Shown in pieces: positions 25,281 through 34,493 of a DNA stretch of 57,063 bases. Within the stretch, counting starts at the first letter, position 1. Each line of letters opens with the position of its first letter. Under the pieces are notes generated by a model. The model had not been told where the DNA came from. It was given only the letters and a program-made list of their open reading frames with translations, and made no database searches. The DNA comes from Opitutaceae bacterium (GTDB lineage: Bacteria > Verrucomicrobiota > Verrucomicrobiia > Opitutales > Opitutaceae): the NCBI GenBank assembly GCA_018667915.1, contig JABIRI010000055.1, forward strand, positions 1 through 57,063, given 5' to 3'. The position numbers and the translations under genes were made by a program.

Positions 25281-27236
25281 CTACACGCCCGGCTCAACCG
25301 AAGGAATCGTCTCCTCCGGCTCCGGAACCAGCGTAAGCTCCTTCAATATCGCGCGGGCACGGTGGTAGAATCTTTCCTCCGCCAAGATAACTTCGAGCAA
25401 CCGAATGGCGGAGTCGATCGAACCCGCCTCGACTGCTAACTCCGCTTGATCCGTAAACCACGCCGCCATCTCACCATCGCGACGCAACACCCGCGGGGCG
25501 ACATTGCGTAGTCTTTCAAAATCGCTTCGAGCCGCCGCCGCATGCGCTTCCGACCGATCGAGCGCTTCCTCGATCTCGCTCAGCCAAGCCGGCTGTTGCA
25601 GCCGAATCCGCAGCGACTCGGACTCCAATTGATCCCACGCTTGCGCCTCCACCATCCGACGGAACTTCAACCGCAGTGTGGGGACGTCATCTACCGTGTA
25701 ATTAAATTCGTTCGCTGCCATCGCATCGTTGATCTGCGTATCTTCGATACGATACGCCAAATGTTCCTGGGCCTGCACATTCCACCGCTGCAATCCCGCA
25801 CTATGCGGATGGTGACGCAGCCCAGCATCGACGACTTGCTTCACCAAATCCCAGCGCTCCGTTTCAGCGAATCCATCCGCAGTCGTTCTGAAAAACAAGA
25901 GCCGCAGCGGGCCTTGGTTCAGAAATGCGTCAAGTTGCTCGGCTGCACCGTCGCGATTTATTGCTTCTGATACGGCCCGCACCCAGCCCGTAAGTCCGCC
26001 GCTCGACGGATTATCAGTCCCGAGTAAATCCGAAAAATCTGTGGCCAGCTCTCCCCATTTACCCGCTTGAATCAGCACTGCTGCTAGCGGCATACGCAGG
26101 TTTGGGTTCAGCGCGCGCCATTCCGTAATACGATTCATCGTATAGCGCATAACTTCCACATTCTCGGTAATCGCTACCGTCCGAATTAATGATTCGATTG
26201 CCCCTGGCTGGGCGGCGAAACGGCCGAGAAAATCACCTATCCATCGATGGGCCTCCTCGTTCATTCGCCCGATCACCAAGGCCTCGATGCAAAAAATCCA
26301 TCGTCTTCGGTTTCTTGAATCTGATGCACGAATTTCTTCCAACAACTCAACGGTTGTCTGCTCGTCGCGCTGATTGGCGTAGATCACCGCCTTCAACATC
26401 AAACTCTCCGGCGGTAACCCCGCCAACGCGGGCGCCACAGATTCTGCCACCCGCAACGCTTCCTCGTATTCACCGGCTCCTACCAGAACCTGCACCCGAC
26501 GTTTTGGCGGGATTAAATCGGGGTTATCGATCGTCCGTAGCACCTCCAACGCCGCTTCAGGTTCTCGATTGGCCATCAGCGCACCGGCTTGTTGCTCAAC
26601 GAGCCACACGTCTTCGGATGAATCAGATTCGACAAATTCGCGGAGCTTCCCCGCAACTTCCGCCACTAACGGGAAATCATCCGCGAGTGACGCCTGACTA
26701 AAAAGAAGCTCAGCCACGGTTCGCGAATACCCCAACTCCAACTGCGGAGTCAGCGTCATTCGCACCCCCCCATAATGGTTAGCGCCCGCATACAGATTCG
26801 CCAACGATAGCCGCGCCTCAATATTGTCGGGTTTGAGACCGAGCCCTCGACGTAAGTAGAAGAGACCTCGGCTGGCATTTCCGGCCTCAATCTCCGCTAT
26901 TCCCGCCAGAGCAAAACCCTCCCCACGCAGATCATTGAGCTGCGACCAGCGCCAAGGCAGCACCACGTCCTGAAAGCCCACCATATTATGGGGGCGGCGA
27001 TCGAGCCATAGACTCAAGGCAACCGCAGATCCCAGATAACCGACCACCATTAACGCGACCAACGACCAAGCCAGCGGTCGGAATTTCAGATACAACCGCA
27101 CCCGCTTGCCCTGCCCCGTTTCCTGCGAAACTAACGCAATCCACCTTCCTTTTCGAGCCAGCTCGTCACCAACATCGATCGAGATACGTTGTTGGGCACC
27201 GGGCTTTAGTCGGATGGAGCGGATAGAGAACTGCAA
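25281..27236 (-). CDS. Membrane-anchored TPR-repeat protein (651 aa)
   Basis: A cytoplasmic N-terminus of about 50 residues with a basic stretch precedes one transmembrane helix (FRPLAWSLVALMVVGYLGSA), so most of the protein faces the periplasm. The long C-terminal part is a helical repeat solenoid, with clear TPR units near GNASRGLFYLRRGLGLKPDN and GSIDSAIRLLEVILAEE. No enzymatic motif is visible. Comparable large TPR proteins act as envelope scaffolds or in exopolysaccharide assembly; nothing here decides which. Confidence 0.65.
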   Translation of the reverse strand: MQFSIRSIRLKPGAQQRISIDVGDELARKGRWIALVSQETGQGKRVRLYLKFRPLAWSLVALMVVGYLGSAVALSLWLDRRPHNMVGFQDVVLPWRWSQLNDLRGEGFALAGIAEIEAGNASRGLFYLRRGLGLKPDNIEARLSLANLYAGANHYGGVRMTLTPQLELGYSRTVAELLFSQASLADDFPLVAEVAGKLREFVESDSSEDVWLVEQQAGALMANREPEAALEVLRTIDNPDLIPPKRRVQVLVGAGEYEEALRVAESVAPALAGLPPESLMLKAVIYANQRDEQTTVELLEEIRASDSRNRRRWIFCIEALVIGRMNEEAHRWIGDFLGRFAAQPGAIESLIRTVAITENVEVMRYTMNRITEWRALNPNLRMPLAAVLIQAGKWGELATDFSDLLGTDNPSSGGLTGWVRAVSEAINRDGAAEQLDAFLNQGPLRLLFFRTTADGFAETERWDLVKQVVDAGLRHHPHSAGLQRWNVQAQEHLAYRIEDTQINDAMAANEFNYTVDDVPTLRLKFRRMVEAQAWDQLESESLRIRLQQPAWLSEIEEALDRSEAHAAAARSDFERLRNVAPRVLRRDGEMAAWFTDQAELAVEAGSIDSAIRLLEVILAEERFYHRARAILKELTLVPEPEETIPSVEPGV

Positions 27237-27466
27237 TGTTCACTCAGCTCATACTCCCTAGGAAGAGGGTCAAGCCCGACCCCCTCATCGTGACCTACGT
27301 ATCCCCCACAATTTCCGCCTACGTAGTATCCGCCCCCACGGACCGATTGACCCCCGCACACACACCACCTTGAGTTTTAGCCAATAACGCAAACTTGTAT
27401 CATTCCTCGAAAATCGACCTCCCGGTTTTCTACAGTTCGCTCCAACCACAATCCCCCCTCCAACTT

Positions 27467-27967
27467 ATGGATATCAACATCGATGAAATCCTCACCACGG
27501 TCACGGAACTCGTCACCGTCTATGGTATAAAAATTCTAGCAGCGCTCGCGATATTTATCATCGGTCGCTTCATTGCCGGTCTGATCGCCAAAGGCGTCGA
27601 GCGTGCCATGACCAAAAGCAAGGTCGAGGAGTCGCTCGTCGGCTTCAGTAAGAACCTCGCCTACGCCGCGCTGCTGACCTTTGTCATCATCGCCGCCCTC
27701 GGCCAACTCGGGATCCAAACCACTTCGTTCGTCGCCATCGTTGGTGCCGCCGGTTTGGCCATCGGCTTGGCCCTGCAAGGCTCCCTCTCCAACTTCGCTT
27801 CCGGCGTGCTGATTCTCATCTTCAAGCCCTACAAGATCGGTGACTACGTCTGTGCCGGCGGCGGCGAAGGTGTGGTCAAGGATATCGGCATCTTCACCAC
27901 CACGGTTCTCACCCTCGACAACCGCACTCAGATCATCCCTAACTCCGCCGCGATGGGGGGGGCATGA
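27467..27967 (+). CDS. MscS-family channel, N-terminal part (gene split at a G8 tract)
   Basis: From 27467 the 166-residue product carries three membrane helices and the start of the MscS beta domain. The pore helix shows the Gly/Ala-rich GAAGLAIGLALQGSLSNFASG and the next part FKPYKIGDYV, GVVKDIGIFTTTVLTLDNR and IIPNS. It stops at a TGA right after ATG followed by eight G bases, where family members continue. The downstream frame supplies exactly the missing C-terminal domain, and the stop and start overlap as ATGA. This is a frameshift, a sequence error or a phase-variable site. Confidence 0.8.
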   Translation: MDINIDEILTTVTELVTVYGIKILAALAIFIIGRFIAGLIAKGVERAMTKSKVEESLVGFSKNLAYAALLTFVIIAALGQLGIQTTSFVAIVGAAGLAIGLALQGSLSNFASGVLILIFKPYKIGDYVCAGGGEGVVKDIGIFTTTVLTLDNRTQIIPNSAAMGGA

Positions 27968-28290
27968 TCGAAAACTATTCCAAAGAAGGCACCCGCCGCC
28001 TCGATCTCGTGGCCGGCGTCAGTTACGGGGACGACATCAAGAAGGTGAAGGAAATCCTCCATGGCATCCTCGCCGCCGAGCCTCGTATTCTCGCCGAACC
28101 CAAACCTACCATCGGACTCATGGAAATGGGCGACAGCAGCGTGAACTTCGCCTTCCGCCCTTGGGTAAAAGTCGAAGACTACTGGGATCTTTATTTTGAT
28201 CTTCAGGAGCAAATCAAAGTCCGCTTCGACGAAGAGAACGTCACCATCCCGTTCCCGCAACGCGACGTCCACCTGTTCGAAAACAAGTAA
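27964..28290 (+). CDS. MscS-family channel, C-terminal part (out of frame with the N-terminal part)
   Basis: The 108 residues begin MIENYSKEGTRRLDLVAGVS, which aligns with the MscS segment directly after IIPNS-x-MGG, and continue through the alpha/beta vestibule domain to FPQRDVHLFENK, the normal end of the family. One extra G or two fewer in the G8 tract would join the two parts into a protein of about 275 residues. If the present sequence is right, translation of this part could still be coupled by the ATGA overlap, but the product would lack membrane helices. Confidence 0.75.
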   Translation: MIENYSKEGTRRLDLVAGVSYGDDIKKVKEILHGILAAEPRILAEPKPTIGLMEMGDSSVNFAFRPWVKVEDYWDLYFDLQEQIKVRFDEENVTIPFPQRDVHLFENK

Positions 28291-28313
28291 GCGGGCTTCC
28301 AGCACCATTTCGC

Positions 28314-28346
28314 AAAACGCGCGCCCATTTCGGCGCGCGTTTTTTT
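28314..28346. terminator. Terminator shared by the mscS and cstA convergent ends
   Basis: Arms AACGCGCGCC and GGCGCGCGTT around a loop of about six bases, with a T-run on the + strand and an A-flank (GCAAAACG) on the other side. It serves the mscS gene and overlaps the 3' end of the convergent carbon starvation gene. Confidence 0.88.
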
Positions 28347-30186
28347 ATGCCTCGATCGGCTGCACCGCGTCGGCCTCAATCACGCCTTTTACTTTCGGGA
28401 AAAGCTGGATTGCCTCGACCACCATCCAGGCTTCGAGCGCCATCGTGATTAACGCGATTCCGACCAGCAGCCAGTTCTCCTGCGCCAGCCAACTGCTGGG
28501 GCCGATGAAAGCCTGCAACGTCATCGCCCAGGCCGGCAGAATCAGCAGGAGAACCATCGGTCCAACCAAGAACCAGATTGGCACGGCCCGTCTCCACAAA
28601 TAGAACATCACCACCAGGAAGGAGAGCCCACCAAGCAGTTGATTTGTCGCGCCGAATATCGGCCAAAGAATCATGCCACCTTTACCCGCGTTAGCGAGTG
28701 ACCACTCCAATCCCGTGGGCGGCACCGCCGCTAAGACCAGGGCCGTAACCACGGCAAAAATCGTCGCACCATGTTTGCCGCGCATCCACGCCAGTGGATC
28801 GAAACCGCCGTCGGTTTTGGGCGCCACCGTATTCGCGAGCTCTTGCACAATGTAGCGTTGCAACCGGCAAGCGGTGTCCAAAGTCGTGCCGGCAAACGAA
28901 GCCACAAACACGCCCATCAACGCAATCGCTACCCCGCTGGGTAATCCGAGCGCGGTTAGGAAATTAGCCGAACCCGTAACGAAAGCTCCAATCTTAGAAC
29001 CCAAACTCGAACTCGCGCTCCAATCCGCATAAAGGTGCGCCCACGCTTCGTTGCCACTGAGCAACACGCCCCCGTCCCCCGCGATACCCAACCCGACTCC
29101 GGCGCCACAGGCGAGAATCACGAGCGTAGCCAAAAACCCTTCCGTCAGCATCGCACCATAACCCACAAAACGGGCGTCGGGCTCGGACTTGAGTTGTTTA
29201 CTGCTCGTGCCCGAAGAGACCAAACAGTGGAAGCCGCTGATCGCACCACAAGCAATCGTGATGAACAAAAATGGAAACATCGCCGGAGCCCCCACCGGGT
29301 TCGGATTGAGCGCGGGCGCCGCCATGGCGAGTGTCGGCCGCACGTCATCGGCGCCGACGGGAGCGCCGCCAAAGAAGGATGCCGCCAGCACTCCCAATAC
29401 CAAAAGCCCCAACACCGAAATCAACTGGAGTGCGTTGATGTAATCGCGCGGTTGCAGCAACGACCAAACCGGCAAAACCGAGGCGACATACGAATACGTC
29501 AGCAGCACCAGCACCCATGTGATGGAAGACCAACCCGCCATTGCCGTGTTCAGCGTATGCAGGAATCCAACATCACCGTAGATCACGGTCAGATACATGA
29601 CTGCCAATGCGACGATCGATGGCACCGTGATGCTCTTCCCTTGCCGGTTAAGCCACGCGCCAATCATCACCGCGATCGGGATCTGAATCACACACGGCAC
29701 GATCGCGCTCGGAAACATCCGAAAGACCGAGGCGATCACCAGCCCGAAAATCGCCAACACAATGGTCAGCGCCAAAAACAAGATACACAGAAACAGCAGG
29801 CGCACGCGGCGATTGAGCACGCGACCCGATATGTCGCCCACCGTCTGCCCCTTGTTGCGCAGCGAAACCACCAACGCGCCAAAGTCATGCACCGCTCCGA
29901 TGAAGATCGACCCAAAGACCACCCACAACAACGCGGGCACCCAACCCCACATGATGGCAATGGCCGGACCCACGATCGGACCGGTGCCAGCGATCGACGC
30001 GAAGTGGTGCCCGAACACCACGCCCTTGGATGTCTCTACGTAGTCGTTGCCATCCGCCATCGAGCGCGAGGGGCAGACCGCATTGGCCGAGAGCTTGAAG
30101 ATTTTTCCGCCCAGCCAACGTCCATACGTGTGGTAAGCGATAATGAAGCCGACGCCGGCAAGAAGAGCGATAAGGAGGGGATGCAT
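28345..30186 (-). CDS. cstA: CstA-family peptide/pyruvate transporter
   Basis: The 613-residue protein matches CstA from its start (FIIAYHTYGRWLGGKIF) through the hallmark VCPSRSMADGNDYVETSKGVVFGHHFASIAG and GPAIAIMWGWVPALLWVVFGSIFIGAVHDF, to about 15-16 membrane helices. CstA proteins import peptides or pyruvate under nutrient limitation. The length is that of the shorter CstA branch. The gene is single and ends at a shared terminator; a divergent exported-protein gene starts about 100 bases away. Confidence 0.9.
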   Translation of the reverse strand: MHPLLIALLAGVGFIIAYHTYGRWLGGKIFKLSANAVCPSRSMADGNDYVETSKGVVFGHHFASIAGTGPIVGPAIAIMWGWVPALLWVVFGSIFIGAVHDFGALVVSLRNKGQTVGDISGRVLNRRVRLLFLCILFLALTIVLAIFGLVIASVFRMFPSAIVPCVIQIPIAVMIGAWLNRQGKSITVPSIVALAVMYLTVIYGDVGFLHTLNTAMAGWSSITWVLVLLTYSYVASVLPVWSLLQPRDYINALQLISVLGLLVLGVLAASFFGGAPVGADDVRPTLAMAAPALNPNPVGAPAMFPFLFITIACGAISGFHCLVSSGTSSKQLKSEPDARFVGYGAMLTEGFLATLVILACGAGVGLGIAGDGGVLLSGNEAWAHLYADWSASSSLGSKIGAFVTGSANFLTALGLPSGVAIALMGVFVASFAGTTLDTACRLQRYIVQELANTVAPKTDGGFDPLAWMRGKHGATIFAVVTALVLAAVPPTGLEWSLANAGKGGMILWPIFGATNQLLGGLSFLVVMFYLWRRAVPIWFLVGPMVLLLILPAWAMTLQAFIGPSSWLAQENWLLVGIALITMALEAWMVVEAIQLFPKVKGVIEADAVQPIEA

Positions 30187-30288
30187 AGGGGCGATCTGAG
30201 TTAGGGTCGGAAAAGCATGGGCAAATCGCCCCGAATAGGTCTAGCCTCGAAGGGAACCAATTACGCCCGTATCAGGTCAACAGTTGCT

Positions 30289-30987
30289 ATGAAAACGTCA
30301 CGGTCAGTCGGTCGATGCACCGCCATTTTCCTTCTGCTCAGTGCGGCACTCTTAGGACAGGCCCAAGATATGGTGCCCCTCAACCTCCGATTCGAAAGAG
30401 TGAATCTCTCCAACGGCCGGGTGCTTAAAGATGCCGCCCTCACCAGTATCAATCGCGGTTCCGATTTGGTCTATGTCTTGGAGAACCGAAAGCTCAAACC
30501 CTACCCGCGCGCCCTTTTCCCCGGATTTGTGACCGCCCGCATCGCAGACCAATTAGAAGAATACCCGGCTCCAAAATCTTCGAGTGAACGCAAGCCATCG
30601 ACCTACGCGCGCGTGTCTCCTTCCTCTCAATCCAAGTCGGACCCCATCGGATCTCCCGAGCGCAACGCCGCCGATCGCGCCGCAATTGAAGCGGCCGTCG
30701 CCGCCAAAGCCGAGTCCGCCGCCCTGCGCCACTTCCGCTACGGACAACGCACCGGTTCCGGTTATACCACGACCACTCAAAGCGAAGTCGAACTCGGGGG
30801 CCCCCAACCGATCCCGGGCTGGCCCGGCCGCTACCGCGTCGAAGGGACGGCCTACTACAGCTACTACGAAAGCGTGGGCACGACCTTCAACAATCGCCGC
30901 CGCGGCGTCGAAGTCATCGTCGAAGCCCAAAGCCCCTCTCGCGTGAAAGTCCTCGAGGTGAACACCGACTGGACACCTAACAGGTAG
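30289..30987 (+). CDS. Exported protein of unknown function (232 aa)
   Basis: Start at 30289 is set by the signal peptide (MKTSRSVGRCTAIFLLLSAALLGQAQ). A short beta-rich part (LRFERVNLSNGRVLKDAALTSIN) is followed by a Ser/Lys-rich linker, an Ala/Glu helix and a C-terminal Tyr-rich domain with RYRVEGTAYYSYYES and VIVEAQSPSRVKVLEV. I do not recognise the family. Its TAG stop is the start of a GTAGGGAC repeat seen also at two other genes. Confidence 0.55.
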   Translation: MKTSRSVGRCTAIFLLLSAALLGQAQDMVPLNLRFERVNLSNGRVLKDAALTSINRGSDLVYVLENRKLKPYPRALFPGFVTARIADQLEEYPAPKSSSERKPSTYARVSPSSQSKSDPIGSPERNAADRAAIEAAVAAKAESAALRHFRYGQRTGSGYTTTTQSEVELGGPQPIPGWPGRYRVEGTAYYSYYESVGTTFNNRRRGVEVIVEAQSPSRVKVLEVNTDWTPNR

Positions 30988-31045
30988 GGACTTTGCCCTA
31001 AATTTTAGCTTGTTGCAGTTCGGTGGCATTTTGTAACATGTCCGC

Positions 31046-31882
31046 ATGCCCCGCCTCCTTTCCTCGTTAATCGCCGGAGTGTTGCTCGCCTCGGTCGCCC
31101 CAGCCCAGAGCACATTTTTCCTCATCGATAAGGCTGTCGACTATTCGCAAACCGATACGAGCACGACCGCGTTCAATGCTTCGATCGGACATTCGTTCAT
31201 CGCTCAAGTGGCCGACCAATCCGGCACCTACAATGCCGGCAACCCTGCCTCGGCTCCGTCCGTCGATGACAACACCACCACGTGGAATCTCGCCTACAAT
31301 AGCGGACGCAGCGCGTGGTATTACGAATCCTCGGGCCACGCAGATCAAGCCACCCTCGATGCGACCTACGCCGACACGAACTACGATTTTAATTTTAACG
31401 GCAGCTCCGCCACGGTCGCGGTTTCCAACGATCTCTACAGCAACGTTCCGGTCGCCTCGATGAACACCGGATCCTGGTCCAGCGGCACGTTCATGGTGAA
31501 TGCCAGTAGTGCGCTGACCATCAGCAGCAATACGTTCACGACCAACTATCTCGACAACATGAGCCGTATCGAGATTCGCATCGATGGGAACGGCAACAGC
31601 TTCTCCCAAAGCGCTAACAACTCCAATTCCGGGAATTCGCTTTCGCTGAACCTCAACGCCTTCGACTTAACCTCGGGGCTGACTTATCGCGTAGAGATCG
31701 GTTTTACCCGTTTTGATGGCACCGCGACCATGCTCACCGGCACCGACACGATTGGTTCATATACGACCATCACGACGTTCGATCTCTCCGCCGTGCCCGA
31801 GCCCAGCAGTTGGAGTCTGATTGTGGGAGTGCTTGCAATGGGCTTCGCCGGCGCACGTCGTCGAAGCCATTCAGTCGCGTAA
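31046..31882 (+). CDS. PEP-CTERM sorting-domain protein
   Basis: The 278 residues start with a signal peptide (MPRLLSSLIAGVLLASVAPAQ) and end with VPEPSSWSLIVGVLAMGFAG followed by ARRR: the Val-Pro-Glu-Pro motif, a membrane helix and basic residues that define PEP-CTERM. It should be handled by an exosortase system, which is not in the window. The mature body is Ser/Thr/Asn-rich, low in Lys and free of Cys, typical of surface or matrix proteins of this class; no catalytic domain is apparent. Confidence 0.85.
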   Translation: MPRLLSSLIAGVLLASVAPAQSTFFLIDKAVDYSQTDTSTTAFNASIGHSFIAQVADQSGTYNAGNPASAPSVDDNTTTWNLAYNSGRSAWYYESSGHADQATLDATYADTNYDFNFNGSSATVAVSNDLYSNVPVASMNTGSWSSGTFMVNASSALTISSNTFTTNYLDNMSRIEIRIDGNGNSFSQSANNSNSGNSLSLNLNAFDLTSGLTYRVEIGFTRFDGTATMLTGTDTIGSYTTITTFDLSAVPEPSSWSLIVGVLAMGFAGARRRSHSVA

Positions 31883-31883
31883 T

Positions 31884-32543
31884 CTATCGCGCCAGATAAG
31901 GCGCGACGATCCTTCGCCACATTACGTAACCCGCTACGTTCATGTGGAGGTCATCTTCCACGTAGATATCACGTGAGGGCTTTCCATCTTCGCCCATCAT
32001 CGGCGTCCACACATCGATAAATTCGTAACCCATGCGCTCACAGTATTCGGCCACAATCACATTCATGTGCTCGTAGGCTTCGCGCAAATGCCACCGTTTC
32101 GGATTCGGAGCCGCCGAAATGTATGCGATCTTCGCATTCGGTAATTCCCGTTCAATCATCCCGCATAGCGTCGCAAAATCCCCGAGCACCTGCTCCGGCG
32201 ACTCCCCGGCGTTCACGTCGTTCGTCCCCGAGTATAATACGATCTGCGACGGTTTCCCGGGCAGCACCACCCGATCAAAATAAGCAATTAAATCCGAAAG
32301 CTGTGACCCGCCAAATCCGCGGTTGGTAAGTTTCACCGTCGGAAAATCCTCCGCCAATGTGGCCCACCGTTTGATACTCGAACTTCCCGTAAACACCACC
32401 CCGCCCGGCTGGAACGGACGCTCCATCTCCCGCGCTTCGATCCGGGAAATCTCATTCTCCCACTTGGGATTTATCGCCTCTTGCGCCAGAACTGAACCGG
32501 TGAAGAGAAGAGCAGCGGACAGAGAAACAACACGGAGTAACAT
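31884..32543 (-). CDS. Exported SGNH/GDSL-family hydrolase
   Basis: A signal peptide (MLLRVVSLSAALLFTGSVLA) leads into about 200 residues with the four SGNH blocks: nucleophile Ser in VVFTGSSSIKRW, the Gly in RGFGGSQLSD, Asn in LYSGTNDV, and the Asp/His pair in VEDDLHMN. This family hydrolyses esters of carbohydrates or lipids and includes acetyl-xylan esterases, so a link to plant polysaccharide use is possible but unproven. It converges with the PEP-CTERM gene with one base between the stops. Confidence 0.85.
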   Translation of the reverse strand: MLLRVVSLSAALLFTGSVLAQEAINPKWENEISRIEAREMERPFQPGGVVFTGSSSIKRWATLAEDFPTVKLTNRGFGGSQLSDLIAYFDRVVLPGKPSQIVLYSGTNDVNAGESPEQVLGDFATLCGMIERELPNAKIAYISAAPNPKRWHLREAYEHMNVIVAEYCERMGYEFIDVWTPMMGEDGKPSRDIYVEDDLHMNVAGYVMWRRIVAPYLAR

Positions 32544-32635
32544 TCAAGGATACTGCCCACTCCCGCCGTCCGCCGTCAACTGGTCGTAAACCGGGGAAGC
32601 TTGCTTAACTCAGCAAATTCGATATCTTAAACAGC

Positions 32636-33055
32636 ATGAAACTGCGCCTGATGTTAACAGCACTGATTCTCAGCTGCGCCTCACCCTTCCTTCTCGCCAG
32701 CGACGATTCCGGTGCCCCGCCCGCTTCCGGTAAAACGGCGTCCCGCATGACGGCTGGACCCTTCGAAGTCCTGGAGATCGACATGGATTTCCTCCAAGGG
32801 GTCACCTACATGGATGATCGCATCTACCTGAAACGGCAGGTCAATCGCCGGGCTGAAGCCATCACCTTACGGGCCTCCATGCTGCAGGGCGAAGCCTACC
32901 GCAAATGGTTCAATGGCGAATATGATCTTGTTTCTCCCGCCAATGCCGGCCACCAACCCAACGGTTGGACCGATTGGGTAGAAACCACGGCCAACTACGT
33001 GGAATACTGGGTCGGCGATAAGAAGATCCTTCACTTGAAACGGACTCGCTCTTGA
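32636..33055 (+). CDS. Small exported protein of unknown function (139 aa)
   Basis: The N-terminus (MKLRLMLTALILSCASPFLLAS) is a signal peptide. The rest is a compact, beta-looking domain with VNRRAEAITLRASML and a C-terminal NYVEYWVGDKKILHL. No family recognised. Its TGA stop overlaps the TTG start of the glucosaminidase gene (TTGA), so the two are one transcription unit and the product may assist or accompany that enzyme. Confidence 0.6.
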   Translation: MKLRLMLTALILSCASPFLLASDDSGAPPASGKTASRMTAGPFEVLEIDMDFLQGVTYMDDRIYLKRQVNRRAEAITLRASMLQGEAYRKWFNGEYDLVSPANAGHQPNGWTDWVETTANYVEYWVGDKKILHLKRTRS

Positions 33056-33837
33056 GCAACCGCGCTCAACCCACTCTCTGGAAACGTCTCCTCAGTCAAC
33101 CCCGCCTGTTCGGAGTTGTTCTCGCCATCGGCGTGCTGATTCTGTGGTCGGTTTCCCGCTCGTTTACTTCGGACCGTCTGCCCGATTTCTCCCAATACGA
33201 ACGCACCGACGAGAAAAAGGAAGCGTTCTTCAGCTACCTCGCTCCCCATGTCGACGAAGCTAACGCGGCTATCCTGAAAGATCGGGAAAAACTGCTGGAA
33301 ATCCGCACCGACGTCGATCCTAGCGAAGAACCGGGTCATTTCGATGCGAAGTGGGTGCATGAAAAACTCGCGCAATACGAATTCGACCCCGTCGAAAAGA
33401 TCTCCGACGAAACCCTGCGACAACTCGCACAGCGCATGGACATCGTCCCGCCCTCCATGGTGCTGGCCCAAGCCGCCGTGGAGTCCGCCTGGGGCACCTC
33501 CCGTTTTGCGCGAGAAGGCAACAACCTCTTTGGCATGCGCACCTATGAGCCCGGCACCGGCATGGTGCCTAAACGGCGCGCCGCAGGAGCGACCTGGGAA
33601 GTAGCCGCCTACGATACGGTTACTGGCGGTCTCGCCGCCTATATTCATAATCTCAATACGCACGGTCCTTACATCCGGCTTCGCGCCAGTCGGGCCAGCT
33701 TACGTAAACAAAATAAACCCATCCGCGGGGGTGCCTTGGTCGATGGCCTCCGCAGTTATTCTGAACAGGGCTACGAATACGTCGCCAAAATCCGCGGCAT
33801 GATCAGCAGTAATAACCTAGAACAATACGACGGGTAG
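33052..33837 (+). CDS. Bax-like membrane-anchored glucosaminidase-domain protein
   Basis: Translation starts at a TTG overlapping the previous stop. The 261-residue product has a single N-terminal membrane helix (FGVVLAIGVLILWSV), then a lysozyme-like glucosaminidase domain with VPPSMVLAQAAVESAWGTSR, where the Glu is catalytic, NNLFGMRTY and a long YIHNLNTHGPYIRLRASRA stretch. This matches Bax-type proteins that cut the glycan strands of peptidoglycan. The stop TAG again begins a GTAGG repeat. Confidence 0.82.
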   Translation: MSNRAQPTLWKRLLSQPRLFGVVLAIGVLILWSVSRSFTSDRLPDFSQYERTDEKKEAFFSYLAPHVDEANAAILKDREKLLEIRTDVDPSEEPGHFDAKWVHEKLAQYEFDPVEKISDETLRQLAQRMDIVPPSMVLAQAAVESAWGTSRFAREGNNLFGMRTYEPGTGMVPKRRAAGATWEVAAYDTVTGGLAAYIHNLNTHGPYIRLRASRASLRKQNKPIRGGALVDGLRSYSEQGYEYVAKIRGMISSNNLEQYDG

Positions 33838-33885
33838 GATCTCTGCCGAGCACGACACTGTCGGGCGTAAAGTCCGGCCTAGGCA

Positions 33886-33917
33886 GTGGGGGAGGAACAC
33901 CCGCCCCCCTCCCCCAC
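33886..33917. repeat. Perfect 10-bp hairpin between the bax-like and hsp20 gene ends
   Basis: GTGGGGGAGG (33886-33895) pairs with CCTCCCCCAC (33908-33917) across a 12-base loop. No T-run follows on either strand, so if it stops transcription it does so as a barrier for the two convergent units rather than as a classical terminator. Confidence 0.6.
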
Positions 33918-34035
33918 GAAAACGCACCGGCCTTCGAAAAGCACCGGCGCGGTTACAGTTGGTTTATTTTACCCGGGACAGTTTAGGCTATGAAAGCCGG
34001 GGTCGCTGCTCCCGGAAAAACCGTGTCGCTGTCGT

Positions 34036-34440
34036 TTAAGCGACTTCGATCCGACGAGGCTTGATTGCCTCGGTCTTTGGCAAGCTCAGCCGCAGCACAC
34101 CTTCGCTTAACTCGGCGTGGGCCTTCTCGGTATTCACCCCGTTGTCGTGATCGAGCTCGAGCAGATAGGTCGAGTCGGACGTTTCACGATAGAGCACCGT
34201 CCAGTCTTTCGGCCGGTCCCATGTGCGTTTGCCCACAATTCGGATCGAGTCCGCCTCGGCCGTAATCTCCAAGTCCTTCTTGGCGATCCCGGGCAGGTTG
34301 ACCGTCAGGCCAAGTGCATCGTCGGTTTCCTTAATTTCGTAGGTGGGTTGCGCTGTCGGACCCAAGTCTTCATCGCGATGTCCTTGGCTGACCACGGGGG
34401 CGCGGCAGAAGCTGGGAATAAGAGAATGCATCTGATTCAT
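34036..34440 (-). CDS. Hsp20/alpha-crystallin small heat-shock protein (second of tandem pair)
   Basis: Start at 34440 is supported by AAAGGAAAA upstream. The 134 residues contain an alpha-crystallin domain with TYEIKETDDALGLTVNLPGI at the start, and LSEGVLRLSLPK at the end, the A-x-x-x-GVL-x-L-x-LPK hallmark. It binds unfolding proteins as an oligomeric holdase. It lies 53 bases downstream of a second Hsp20 gene and the two probably form one heat-inducible operon. The C-terminal IXI anchor is imperfect (RRIEVA). Confidence 0.9.
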   Translation of the reverse strand: MNQMHSLIPSFCRAPVVSQGHRDEDLGPTAQPTYEIKETDDALGLTVNLPGIAKKDLEITAEADSIRIVGKRTWDRPKDWTVLYRETSDSTYLLELDHDNGVNTEKAHAELSEGVLRLSLPKTEAIKPRRIEVA

Positions 34441-34493
34441 GGTTATTTTTCCTTTCAATAGATTTTTAGTTAAGAGCGATCACTCCGGGTCGG

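Noticed and set aside
29035-30204. 389-codon open frame opposite cstA
   Set aside because: Antisense shadow of a clear CstA gene, with biased Arg/His/Gln composition.
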